Shown: positions 20,275-31,035 of the stretch, in pieces
How positions within the stretch are numbered: the first letter of the stretch is position 1
Layout of the letters: every line of letters starts with the position of its first letter
Assembly: GCA_003427395.1 (NCBI GenBank)
Contig: BFEA01000539.1
Coordinates: forward strand, 892,092-937,304
Origin: Chara braunii
Taxonomy: Eukaryota > Streptophyta > Charophyceae > Charales > Characeae
Reading direction: 5' to 3'
DNA length: 45,213 nt
Translations under genes and position numbers: made by a program
Notes under the pieces: model-generated
Database searches by the model: none
What the model was told of the DNA's origin: nothing
What the model saw: the letters and a program-made list of their open reading frames with translations, nothing else

Positions 20275-22426
20275 AGTTTATCATGCTAAGGTTCAATTGT
20301 CTATACAACTGAGCCCTGAACCCATCCTTAGCCTTCTTAACAACGTTCCCTTCCCTGTTAATGAGCTTCTTGTTCTTATCCAACCTTATCAAACCCTTTT
20401 CCTCATCAAACTTAAACTCTGGGCATTCTTCTTTCAGATGCATCCCCGTCATGCAATACCAACACATTTTTCTGCCTTCACTTCTTGGTTTTTTGGCAGA
20501 ATGATGCGGGGATGCCATCTCCTTCTCTCCACCTGCTTCCTCCATCTCAGAACAAGGTCTCTTTTTGCTATTCCTGGATTCGACTTCATTGGACGACTTT
20601 GTAACAGTGTCTGATGCCAGTAGCTCAACCAGCTTGTTAGCAAAAGCTGGAATGATAGTAGGCTGATTATTGTTCTCTTTTCTCGGTCCCAATACTTCTC
20701 TAACTATTCCTTCTTAATTCTACCCTGGTGCTTGAGGTACCCCTGTAACACTCCTCATCTCAAACCCCAGTTTGTCGTTCCACTCAACAACTTTCGTAGG
20801 TGTCTCTGTTTCTCCTTGACCAACCTTTTTGAGAGCCTTCATCTCCTTTTCCTGCTTACTTACTTTCCCTTCCAACTTGCCAACTTCCTTTTCCAATCTT
20901 TATCGCTCAACCCTCTTTTTTTCCACTTCCTTGTCCTTGTTGCTCAAAGCAACGCTCAATGATTCAACTTCTTATTTTAATTTCTTTCGTACCTCACTCA
21001 CTTTGCTCATTTCAGCCTTGATGCTCTCCACCTCTTTTTTCATTCTCTTCATTTGTGCATCCTTGTTTTCTTCCCTCTTCCTCAATCTCTGGATCTCTTT
21101 CAGAATTTCAGGGATGTGGCTTGCTACTCCTTGAATGAGCAATTCCTCCTTTTCTTTTACCCTTATTTCGAGTTCTCTCATCGAAGCCTCCACCTTCCCA
21201 TCCTCGTCATTCCCTCTCTGATTCTTTTCTGGTCCCTTCAATTTCTCAGTTATTTCGGCTCATCCCTCAAGGAGCCACTCACAATCATCCCGAAGCAACT
21301 GATGTAGCCTGATCAACTTGTCCATGTCTGAAGCCAACTTAGAACCCCTGATTGATTCAGTTAATAAGATCCTCTCGATCTTCGCACTCCAAGGTGCATC
21401 TGCAAGTAACTCATCTTCCTTCACCGAAGCGACCATCCTGTTTCTCCATTCCTTATTTTCTTCCTCCCTCTTTTCTCTCTCCTCCTTTGTCATTCTTCTT
21501 GATTTAGGTTCTCTAAGAGGATTCTCAGCTGCTGTCATTCCAGCCTTCTTCCCTGTTTGATTCTCTTCATCTCTCTTCTACTCATTCTCCTTTGTGTCCT
21601 CTTTTTCCTTTGTTACTTCTTCCACTTCCTTTTCCCTTTCTTCTCCACTTGCCTTGCCTTACTCCCTTTCTTCCCCCTCTTCCTTGCTCTGCTCGCTTTC
21701 TTTGCTTCCCCTTTCCTCTTGTGCCCTTGTAGTATTTCTTGATGATTCATTTCCTCTTTGAATTGGCGCCCTTTTACTGACAAGCACCTGTCTGAGGGGC
21801 ACGTCATCATCATCAATTTCTTGTCGAGCTTTCCTCTCCAACTTGTCTCCTCTCCTTCCGATCCACAATCCCTGTTCCTGAAGTAATTGTCTTTTCTTTT
21901 GTCTTTGTATGTCCAAAGTGTAGGTTCTTCATGTATCTGACTCCTCCTTGATCTTCCTCATACTCTCATATTCCCTGGGGTCCACTCTCGTCATTACTTG
22001 CTCCTGTTTTTCCTCTTCCTTCTACCCTTTCTTCTCTGCACACAAAGTGATGCTGTCTTTGAAATCCTCCACATTAGTCCCATCAAAGATGATATCATCC
22101 TCGATCTCATCTCTCCTCAGGTCGGACTCCCCATATTCGGTCCACATCTCTGTCTTGAAAGTCATCCATCCCAGGCAGTCGGTGGTAGTCTCCTCAATCT
22201 TCAACTGACATTCCCCTATACCATTCACTCTGTTCAGCATGGTTGGGGTGTCTCATTCCCTCCTGAAGGCATAATCCTCGAATTCCCTCAGGAACAACCC
22301 CAAATTGTCCCCCTTCTTGTAAATTGGCATTCTATTTGCGTCCTTGGTCACCTGCCGTAACCCTCGTCGTCGTTTCTTGCCAAAAGTTGGCCTGGAAGAC
22401 CCCGCTACCCCTCCCTTCCGTGTCAT
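20273..22426 (-). pseudogene. Gag-like ORF3 with coiled coil and C-terminal CCHC zinc knuckle
   Basis: From the ATG at 22426 (protein begins MTRKGG) one minus frame of 717 codons runs to the TAG at 20273-20275. It has ten in-frame stops and no frameshift. The N-terminal part has KKGDNLGLFLREFEDYAFRR, like the start of retroelement capsid domains. The middle is very rich in K, E and R with heptad-like segments (about codons 270-560), a likely long coiled coil. Near the C-terminus CWYCMTGMHLKEEC fits the CCHC knuckle C-x2-C-x4-H-x4-C of nucleocapsid proteins. Position downstream of integrase is unusual for gag. It may be an extra ORF of the same element, or the gag of a separate gag-only element whose 5' LTR has been lost. 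It is followed at once by a polypurine tract. The many nonsense changes without indels suggest base-substitution decay. Confidence 0.6.
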
Positions 22427-22451
22427 CGCTGCTCCTTTCACAGGATTAAGC

Positions 22452-22592
22452 CTGCACACAGAAAAGAACGAGGAGAGTAGCAAGTACAATGGGGTGTTAG
22501 CAGCCAGGTAACAATATCAAGTTCGCAATTGACGCAATCACAAGGGGTTTTGAGGAGGATTGAATTGACTTATCTTTAAGTTATTGACTTAC
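22452..22592 (-). other. Possible 141-bp intron between pol and ORF3
   Basis: Directly after the TAG stop of the integrase ORF (22595-22593) the minus strand reads GTAAGTCAATAAC, a strong 5' splice-site match. The other end is TTCTTTTCTGTGTGCAG at 22452, a pyrimidine-rich 3' splice-site match, 26 bases before the ORF3 ATG. No transcript evidence is available. Confidence 0.35.
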
Positions 22593-25500
22593 CTAATCTC
22601 TTGTTCTGAATTTCTTCAACCTGAATCCAGAAACCCAGTCTCGCTTTCGCGTTCCATCCATTTCTTCAAGCTCATATGCCCCATGATTCCCCTGACATCG
22701 AACCTTGTATGACCCCAACCATCGCTTACCCAGCTTCCTTGATCATTGTTTCTCCAGGGATGAGTCATATAGCAGTACTACGTCCCCGATTGCCAATGAT
22801 TCATTTCGTACGCGAGGAAGCCGGTCTCATCTTTCCTTGTCTTTTTCCCGACTGTCAGCCGCCTTCTTGAACGCTTTCTAAATCCTTTCTTCTGTGACAC
22901 TGACCTGTCTGGCTCGGATGTCAAGTAATTCTTCAAATGGCAAGTCGTTTTCAAGATCCTGTCTCCGCCAGGTCTTCAGGAAGCTTTCTATCGGGAAAGT
23001 GGCGTGCCTTCCATACCATAAGGTCGCAGGAGCATACCCTGTGGTTCTCCTGACCGTGATGTTTTCGACGAAGAATACAGTCCGTAGGAACTTAGGCCAC
23101 AAATTTGGTTTTCCAGCTGTCCATTTTGCCAGTAAATTCGTGATGGTGTTGAACCCTCTTTCCACTAGTGCGTTAGCTTGAGGATGCGCCCTGGTGGTGT
23201 ACTTGACGATGACTCCAAGATCATCCAACAACTCCTTAACCTCCCCACATGTGAATTATGACCCTCTATCCATCGTGAATTCCACCACGAAAGGGTACCG
23301 GAGGTAATATTCTTTGGTGCATTCGGCCAAGACCGCCCCTGTCTTGGTCCGGATGACCTTTCCATCAACAAATCCTGTGAGGTTGTCTCTAGCATCAAAG
23401 ATGTAATTATACCTGCCAAGTCCCAGTGGCATTGCTAGCAAATCCAAGTGGACAATTGCCCCCACATCCTTAATATATCTCGGGTGACGATCTGACCTGG
23501 CACGGCACGCACGACTCACAATACTTTCTAACCATCCCGTATATACCTTCCCAAAAGTAGAGCTCCGTCACCTTTTTAAGGGTAGCGGCAAAACCTCTGT
23601 GTCCATCAACAGGTCCATCATGGAGGACCACTATGACATCAATCTGCCGATTTCTGCCACAGAAAACCCTTCTAGGAGATCCTCTTTTATCCCTGATGAA
23701 GAGATGGTCACCTCTCACTACATAATGGTCCCTCATGCGGAGATTTTTCTCACTAACTTCTCTTTCTCACTTGTCGCCAGAGAGAAGAAGTCTCATTTCT
23801 AGATAAAATTCATCGTACTCGTCTCCCCGAAAGTCTTCCGGTATTTCACCCTGATCAAATTCCTCTCCTTCCATCTCCTCATCAAACTCGAGGTCGTCTC
23901 CCAATTTTATCTCATCTGCCTTTACTGTTCCTCTTTCTTCTTCGGTCCGGACTTGCAGGAGAGAGTTCACAAGGTAATGCACTCTCCCTACCGCTAATAA
24001 ATGTCGATCCACCTGCCCTGTTCCTGCCTCAATCGTGACTGGTTCTTTTGTCAATCTGTAACTCTCGGCTAAAGCCAATTCTGCCATCCATTCCCCATTT
24101 CTTTCTCCCCACGGGTCCTCTTCGACAAAAGACTTTAATATCAACCTTTCATCCTTCACAAAGGTCGCTGGTGCGAACCACATAGGTTTTCCCTCACGCA
24201 TCTCATTATCATTAGTCTTCATAGCCCATGCGTTAACGTGGAGCTGCATGTCATCTTCTCCCAAGAATCCGTCTACCGGTGACATCTCTTCCTTAGCTTC
24301 CCCAGGCTTCTCCCATTCTATCCTGCTTAACCCATCTGCTCTATTCTTATTCCCTAGAATATGCTCCAACTGAAAATCAAACATCCAGATGTAGGTGAAT
24401 CACCTGGCAACTTTAGGATCAGCCGGAGAGAAATTTCTAAGGGAATACATGAGGGCGGTTGGATCTACCCTTAGAATGAATCTTCTCCCAAAGAGGATAT
24501 GTCTGAAGATCCGTAGGCAGTGTAAAACCGCCAAGACCTCCTTCTTGAATTGAGAGTAGTCCCTCTCAGTTGAATTGAGAGTCCGACTCTCAAAATGCAA
24601 TGGTCTTTCCTTACCCTCATGATCTGCCTGTATCAAGACTCTTCCCAAGGCAGTGGCTCCGACATCGGTTTCTATTATGAATGGGCGTTCTAAGATTGCT
24701 TCGTAGTCTGGAACCCCCAGTACCAGACCTCCTTCCTCAAATTCTTTCTTTAAATCTCTCACCACCTGTTCCTGCTTCTCTCCCCACTCCCATTCCTGAT
24801 TCTTCCTTACTAATCTCCTTACGTGCTCGGTCTTAGCGGCAAACCTTTTGATAAATATCCTACAAAACCCGCACGTCCTAAGAAAACATCTCACCTCGCC
24901 TATAGTCTTGAACGGTGTCGGCCACTCAAGAATTTTGTTCGTTTTCCTGGTGTCAGGACGACGACCCTCCTCATTACATACAAATCCAAGGATTGTCGCC
25001 TCTCTCATGCAATGTCTTGATTTTGCATCGCTCGCCGTGAGGTTATGTTCTTGCAGGAGATTAAGCATCTTCCTGAGATCATTGACATGATCCCATACGA
25101 ACTTTCGAATGTCAGGTGCCACCTTTTGCTCATCCTTTATCATCGGCCCTTTCATCGCGAGATCACCGATATAGGGCTCAGTGATCTCTGGACTAATCGG
25201 TTGCATTACTCTGACCATACTCCTCTAGACCATGACTACCGCATTAATCCACCCTTGAGAAGCTACGTTCATGTGAATCAGTCCCCTAGGAGTGTGCATC
25301 ACAGTTATTGGCCTATCGATCGGGTAGACAGAAAATTAGTCATAACCAGAGTAGAGGTCTATAAGAGAAATAATAGACCTCCCAGCACATGCTTCGGAGA
25401 GCTGATCAGCATTAGGGAACCCTCCATTATCCCTAACAGTCACGACATTCAATCTTTGCAAGTCTTGTACCCATCTAAGCACCTCGTTCGGCTTAATAAA

Positions 25501-25953
25501 GCAAAACCATGGTGAAGCATATGACCCAGTAGAAAATTCTGCCACGTGTGAATCAATCTTTCCATCGAGATACTCCACCACTCTCCTCTGATCATCAGGG
25601 TTCGGGTACCTGGCTCCTTTAATATTCCAAGGCTGATGCGGAACCGTATGGATCATAATCATCCCCACCTTGTCCACATCCAACCTCCCTCTCTAATCAT
25701 CATTAAAGGCATAGGCACAATGCTTCTCCCTCATTAAACTTACCACCAATGTCATTTCTTGCTCAGTCAGAAACCCATGCTCCCCAATAATCAAGTTCTT
25801 TTTCGTTTCCTCATTGATACGACAGGCCTCTTCATCCCACTTTTCTTTCATTTGTCTTATCAGTTCTCTCTCCTGTTCATAGTACACACTTTCTTTGTGT
25901 GTTACTAAAACTGGGACTGGACGACTCTTCTTATCTACCGTCTTGTACCTCAT
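22593..25953 (-). pseudogene. Ty3/gypsy RT-RNase H-integrase polyprotein, inactivated
   Basis: The frame opens at ATG 25953 (MRYKTVDKK), overlapping the preceding stop as ATGA. RT motifs follow in order: ASPWFCFIKPNE, RWVQDLQRLN, LIDLYSGYD, HTPRGLIHMNVA, then YIGDLAMKGP at 25173-25162, where the catalytic YIDD second position D is G. RNase H is seen as ETDVGATALG, FESRTLNSTERDYSQFKKEVLAVL and FGRRFILRVDPT, then the linker HILGNKNRADGLSR. Integrase has the zinc-binding part (HDGPVDGHRG, then KYCESCVPCQ), the first catalytic D in HLDLLAM, the second in MDRGS followed by a stop in place of the usual E, and the third residue E in HPQANALVERGF (about 23162). A frameshift near 23490 separates zinc-binding and core domains, another lies near 22620, and several stops occur, one replacing the W after VAR near 24400. 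The end reads RLKKFRTRD then TAG. Confidence 0.9.
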
Positions 25954-27871
25954 TTTGCCTCCTTGCTTGAGCCCACCCCTAAAAAATGTTGACCGCTTGA
26001 TTGGGTATATGGTCCTTGCATTTTTACATCTCGCGGGGGTGACCTATACACTAAACACATTCGTCCTCCTTCAGGATATTCGCCTAGTCTGTCAGCCAAG
26101 GCCATGATGGCTTCTTGGTCGGTCATTTCATAGGCTGAGACCAGGCACATTGTTTGGTCTTTATTAGCCAAACGCAGAACCAGTCCCTCATCTTCTTCAT
26201 CTTCTTCATCCTCACCTTATCTCCACTCTAACTCCCTTTTCCTGTCCTCAGATTCTTCAAACCTGTAGGATCCCGAAATGAGACGATTCTTTAAAAAGTA
26301 GGGTCTCGTATTCGCACACGTGAGTATCTCGAAGTTCCCACATACTGGGTCGCACAATATTACGTACATAGTTCTATCACGTTTATTCATGATAAGAGCT
26401 TCTGGTCTCGACAAAAATGATCTCTCAAGTAGTATGGGAAAATTCAAACTTGGCATGATGTAGAAGCAGGAACGAACCTTAATCCGCCCCACTTCTACTA
26501 TGACGTTCGAGGCAACACCCGTATAACCTGAGTTCCCACTGGCCTCATTGAGGCACCCGAAGTCGCTCTTATCAACTTCAAATCCCAGTCTATCAGCCGT
26601 CTCGGAATTCATAATATTCATTTCTGCTCCGGTATGTAGCATCCCGGGACACCCCCTTCCTCTAATGTTAACTCCAATAGAATTAGTCCCAACGGATTTC
26701 CAATTTATTTTGCTCGTTGCAATGGTCCAATTTGCCTCTTTGGGAATCAAATCTCCCAACTTTACTGTCGCCACTTTTTTCCGTGTCAGCTTTGCTTTAA
26801 CTAGTTCTCTGAGCTTCGGGGCTGTTGCCAAAATCTCCTTCAGATTCAGCAGCTCGTTATGTCCGTCAAGAAGTTTGTTTACTAAATTTTCCAAGTCTAC
26901 TCCCTCTTCAATAGAGCTTTGATATTTTCACATTTTCTTTGTCTTTTCTCCGACCTTCTCTTTCCCTTCCTTACCTCCTTGCTTTCACTTCTTGGCTCTC
27001 TGCTCAGCTCTCTTATCCTCTTCTTCTCTCAGCTGCTCATCCTGATCTTCCTCTCCCTCGCCTATATCAATAGAGGGCTCACCATGACGAGGTGGTGGAG
27101 CCTGCTCCTGTTCCTTAGTTGTATTGCCTCTTTTAGTCTGGCGTGCAGTATACGGTACAAAGCTCCTAAGGGTCTGGTAAGCTGCTTCAGGTCCTGCAAC
27201 CAAGCTAGCCCTTAACGTCCTCGGATTAGGTTCTCGGAGTCTCTCTTCCCCACCTCCTTGATTAATGGTTAACACGTGCGGGGTTCTCAGTTCCATCACC
27301 TTGACTTGTTCACATAACCCCATCATTCTGGTGCTCAGCCTCCCTATCTTACCTATTAGGTCTTTCATTCTCTCCATGGTGTCTTTTACCGACTTCCTAA
27401 CCGCCTCTTCTTCTTCCTTTGGTTCAAGCTCGATCAAAGGGACATCCTCATCTTCCCAGCCAATCTTCAGCCCTTTTCTCAGCTTTTACCCTAACTCGGT
27501 CACATCTTTTACTTTAATAACGGGATCTTCTTTTTCTTGCCAGATTCGAAACATAGCGGGGGCACTGGGTCCTAACCCTGCAACCCTTAATGCCTCCTCC
27601 CTTGTGCCTCCAGAGATATTTTGGTCAATGAGAGTACCTCACTTATCGTACACATCCCCATCTATGCTTGACATAATTATCCCATCCTGCGCGTCCATCT
27701 TTCTAACATGGCATCTTTTCACGGTATGACCCTTGATCTGACAGTGAGTACAGGTACATTCACTATAATCTACCCAACATCGTCTGTATCCCTGACCATT
27801 CCACTGCCCATCACTCCTACCAAATCCTCGGCCATAGTTTTGGTTATAGCCTTGACCATATCCTTGACCGT
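25950..27871 (-). pseudogene. gag C-terminus with zinc knuckle, and retropepsin-like protease
   Basis: One minus frame runs from the solo-LTR boundary to the stop at 25950, with about five in-frame stops and no frameshift. At the start are GQGY-type repeats (GQGYNQNYGRGFG), then CTHCQIKGHTVKRC at 27752-27711, a CCHC zinc knuckle expected to bind RNA. A charged region follows, with AVRKSVKDTMERMKDLIGKI suggesting a coiled coil. The protease part has GCPGMLHTGAEMNIM at about 26640: the family pattern is DTG, and here D is replaced by H, so the protease should be dead. The later flap-side motif FPILLERSFL fits retropepsins of Ty3 elements. The upstream half of gag lies at 36390-37830, on the other side of the inserted LTR. 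Removing the insert and one copy of its 4-bp duplication keeps the reading frame. Confidence 0.8.
27868..27871 (+). repeat. Left target-site duplication of the solo LTR (CCGT)
   Basis: CCGT precedes the LTR start TGTCGA and recurs at 36386-36389 after the LTR end TCGACA. If the final A of the LTR is counted as host, the repeat is the 5-bp ACCGT typical of Ty3/gypsy. Confidence 0.75.
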
Positions 27872-28002
27872 TGTCGAGCGCATCGGTCCGGCACCGCACG
27901 CGGTGGCGCGGGACCCTCTCGAGCGCGTCACCCAGGAGTTAGATCAACCTCGACATAACACGCCCATGGAGTTTCCTTAGGCTGCTCCGGCTGAGTGCGC
28001 CA

Positions 28003-28222
28003 GCCATACCTTTCGCGAACCCCTACGACAGGATAGGGCCTACATGAGGCACGACTTACCTCCACCTTACAGGAGTTGTCACCTCCCATCGGTGGGCGTA
28101 TCCCCGCCGAGCTACCAGTCCACAATACGAAGGCTAATCAGTTGTGATCGCAGAGGTGGACCAGCCGAGGGCGTTTCCCGTTCGCTGTAGCATAGCGGGT
28201 ACGCGCGGTAATACGTCTATCG
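28003..28222 (-). repeat. LTR module with tRNA-like A box (solo LTR copy)
   Basis: Same-strand match to 5715-5928. The minus strand shows TAGCTCGGCGG, a near match to the pol III A box (G for A at the seventh position). A GGTTCGCGAA word lies about 80 bases downstream on that strand but is a poor B box. Confidence 0.45.
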
Positions 28223-29520
28223 GTCCCGCACGCGAGCCGACATCTTGGGGGGCAGAAGTCCCAAGCGCGGCTCGACGTCGGTCGACTAGGACGCATCCCA
28301 CACACCACGCGCACACCACTCTATAAACACAAAAATAAAACACACACACACACGCACACGCACGTACAACGCGACACAACACGAACAACGCGACAACGCT
28401 CCTAGCCCCTTGGTAGCCGTCCCATAACTCTCTGATGCGGAAATCGGATAGGCGTTGCGAGTGAGACTTAGTATAAAGTCGTGAGGACGCAGGACTAACT
28501 CATATCGATTCGCGATGCAAGCGTACGCAAGCAGTTGCGATGATGGTGTACTATGTAGTACTCGTACTCACGCGGTCCTCGTTAATCTCGAGGGCCGTAT
28601 TCGACACTCAAGTGTCGGCTGACACGCACCTTGAGGGTTAATCTCTCGACGCTGGACAACCGCCATGCGCGGTTGAACACCACACACCCTCTTCTGCACC
28701 CTTCTGCAGAGCGGGTGGTACACAGGTCGAAGGCCTGTGGTGGTAGTCGTCTCTCGCGGCTCTAGGGGTGAGTCCACCCCGGGCATGGGCGAAAGTTAAG
28801 GGGTTTGACTTTGACGGCTGCCACGGACTACAACGTCCAACCATAGAAATCTCTAAAAAGCAGACAAAACGCGCACGAACCCAAGAGGGTGGGGAATAGG
28901 GCAAGAGTCCCCTGGCTTGCAGAAGGACTCGTGGTCATCGAGCACTCTTCTCCTCTATGGGTAATGTCGGCGTCCTGCAATAATCCCAAGTGTCGCGCCC
29001 ACGCACGAACCCGGCGATCCCATAACTTCTAGATGCTGGGGTGGCGGAACGCCGCACGCAGGACTCTAATATAAAGTTGCGCGGCCACAGACCAATCATA
29101 TGCCAACCACCAATGCCAATTGTATGTGGCAATTGCGGGGCCGGCCTCGTGATATTAAATGGCTGAAGGAACACATCGCAAGGGGTTACCCCTCACGATA
29201 TTGAACGGCTGAAGGACACACCGTTCGGCGCTCGCGACATTTCCACCCTTCAGGTGGAGTGTCCCGCCGACCAAAGTAAATAGGCCCTGTGCGAGGGGAG
29301 ACTCCTCCCCTACAAGGCCTAGGGCTTGGGATGTCCTGGACAAGGACCTTGAATCCCGGCCCAGGGCCAACGTCCGACTAAGAAAGCCCCAAGACGCAAA
29401 TAGGCAGAAGGGAGGGTCTTCCATGTCTCTCAATCCCAACTTTTACGCGGGGGATAACATGGCCTCTCATGCCTCCCAAACACTCATCATACATACACTC
29501 ACGCATACATACAAAAGAGG
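28223..29520 (+). repeat. GC-rich hairpin stretch of the solo LTR
   Basis: Nested inverted repeats include CGAGCCG..CGGCTCG enclosing CTTGGG..CCCAAG (about 28229-28276), GACACT-CA-AGTGTC near 28606, CAACCGC..GCGGTTG near 28658, CTGCA..TGCAG near 28697 and AGGGGAG-ACTC-CTCCCCT near 29293. A word GATATTRAAYGGCTGAAGGA occurs twice (29151-29175 and 29197-29220). A (CA)n patch is at 28335-28360. Open frames have no recognisable product. Confidence 0.55.
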
Positions 29521-30020
29521 GATAAAGTTGTGATGGTCACTTCTCACAGGCACAGTGGGACTCCTCACAACTATGTATACATATATGGAGTCGCAGGCAG
29601 TCCAAATCCCAAAATCCGAATCACAGAACATACCTGCAATCACACCAAGAATCAAACGACAAAGCACGCACTACACGGAGTCAACCCCAACCATTCTCTA
29701 TGTCCATACCCCTTTCGCTTTAGCCATGCAAGTCCCAACTGTCGATCCAACCAACCTCAATTAAATACTTAGTACCTTTGTTAAATGGCCATTCAATAAA
29801 AGTCCGGGTGAAACCCTTAACAAACAGTAAAACCACCAGGGCTAAAGCCTTTTAGGTTGAGTATGGAGAGTGAGTTTAAGTTGAGTCGAAGACCGACGAA
29901 TCGGCAACCGACCTGTAATCAGCGATAACAAGAGATGACCCTCAAGGGATCAGGCTGAATTTACTCTTGATCTTGAATCAGACACCCCAAAGGACCTGTA
30001 ACACAAGATAGGTCAAATGC
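29521..30020 (+). repeat. Conserved LTR block matching 6106-6660
   Basis: Shared words with LTR copy 1 include CGGAGTCAACC, AACCATT, GAATCGGCAAC.GACC and GATAACA, in the same order and strand. Non-coding as far as I can tell. Confidence 0.55.
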
Positions 30021-30189
30021 CTAAGCCAAACCATCAGCCTACGGGGGATAAACCTCCATAGCACATTCTCACTCAAAGCTTTCCGTCAACTAAGTTCAAG
30101 CCTACTTCTATGCCAGTGCCTAAGCAAAGGTAGACTAGCGGCAGAATCTTCCCTATTCAGGATGGATTGCCAGAATCGCCGCCTATTAA

Positions 30190-30760
30190 AATATAATCTA
30201 ACTCCTCTAATTCAAAAAAATTTCGACAGCGCTTTCTGTAGGAAAAGTGTCTTTTTAGAATTTATACAAACTCGAATATCAAAAGCAGGAGTAGTCTATA
30301 ACTTTGAAAAGTTAGACCCTGTCTAACTCCCTGGACCAGTAGAAATTTGGGCAGCATCCCCTTTGGAATTGGGGATTTCCCAGATTTATACTAAGCCAAA
30401 TTTGAACTCAGCTTCCAACCTTGAGCTCAACTTAGACAAAGTCTGGCTAACTCCTTAGTTTTGCAGAAATTTCGGCAGCACTCACCCTAGAAAAGTGCTC
30501 TCCCAAAATTTATACAAAGCCAAGTTTAGAACCTGAGACTAACTCTGACATCCCAAAGCCCAATTTTGTCTAACTCCCTGAATTAGCAAAAATTTGGGCA
30601 GCACTCCCTTTAGAAAAGGAGGCTTTCCAGATTTTTACTAAGTCAGATATGACGAAAAGATAAGTTGAACTTTGAGAAGTCAAAATTTATCTGACTCCTT
30701 CAATCTGTAGAAATTTCGGCAGCACTTCCCGTAGAGAAAGTAGCTTACCAGAATTTATAC
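30190..30760 (+). repeat. Hairpin array with TTTCGGCAGCAC units (five units of ~120 bp)
   Basis: Each unit has the order TCTAACTCC, AGAAATTTCGGCAGCAC, a short hairpin, TTCCAGAATTTATAC. The hairpin stems differ but stay paired: GCGCTTT/AAAGTGT (30229-30250, with G-U pairs), ATCCCC/GGGGAT (30356-30376), GCACT/AGTGC (30478-30498), CTCC..GGAG (30604-30621) and a weaker GCACTT/AAGTAGC (30722-30744). Confidence 0.8.
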
Positions 30761-31035
30761 AGGTGCCTCAGAAAATGCAAAAATCGATCTAAGTAAATAA
30801 AGTCAGCTGAGAAAAAACAAGAATTAAAGTAACTCCTATCGCTCTAGCACGTGGCGAGTCTCTAAAGCAACTACCTGTCAACCTGAAACCCAGACCAAGT
30901 AGTAATCTTACTCAGTCACATGCAGGCCAAACCACAAAGGTAAATACTCTCACCATCCCCAAGCCAATCTGAGCAAACAATAGCGCATGATCTTCCAGTG
31001 AGTTATCCTCTCATACCCAACTTACATAAGGCATC

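Noticed and set aside
30190-30760. U6 snRNA-like match (TTCGGCAGCAC)
   Set aside because: Only this 11-base word resembles U6; the following ACATATACTAAAATTGG part and promoter elements are absent.
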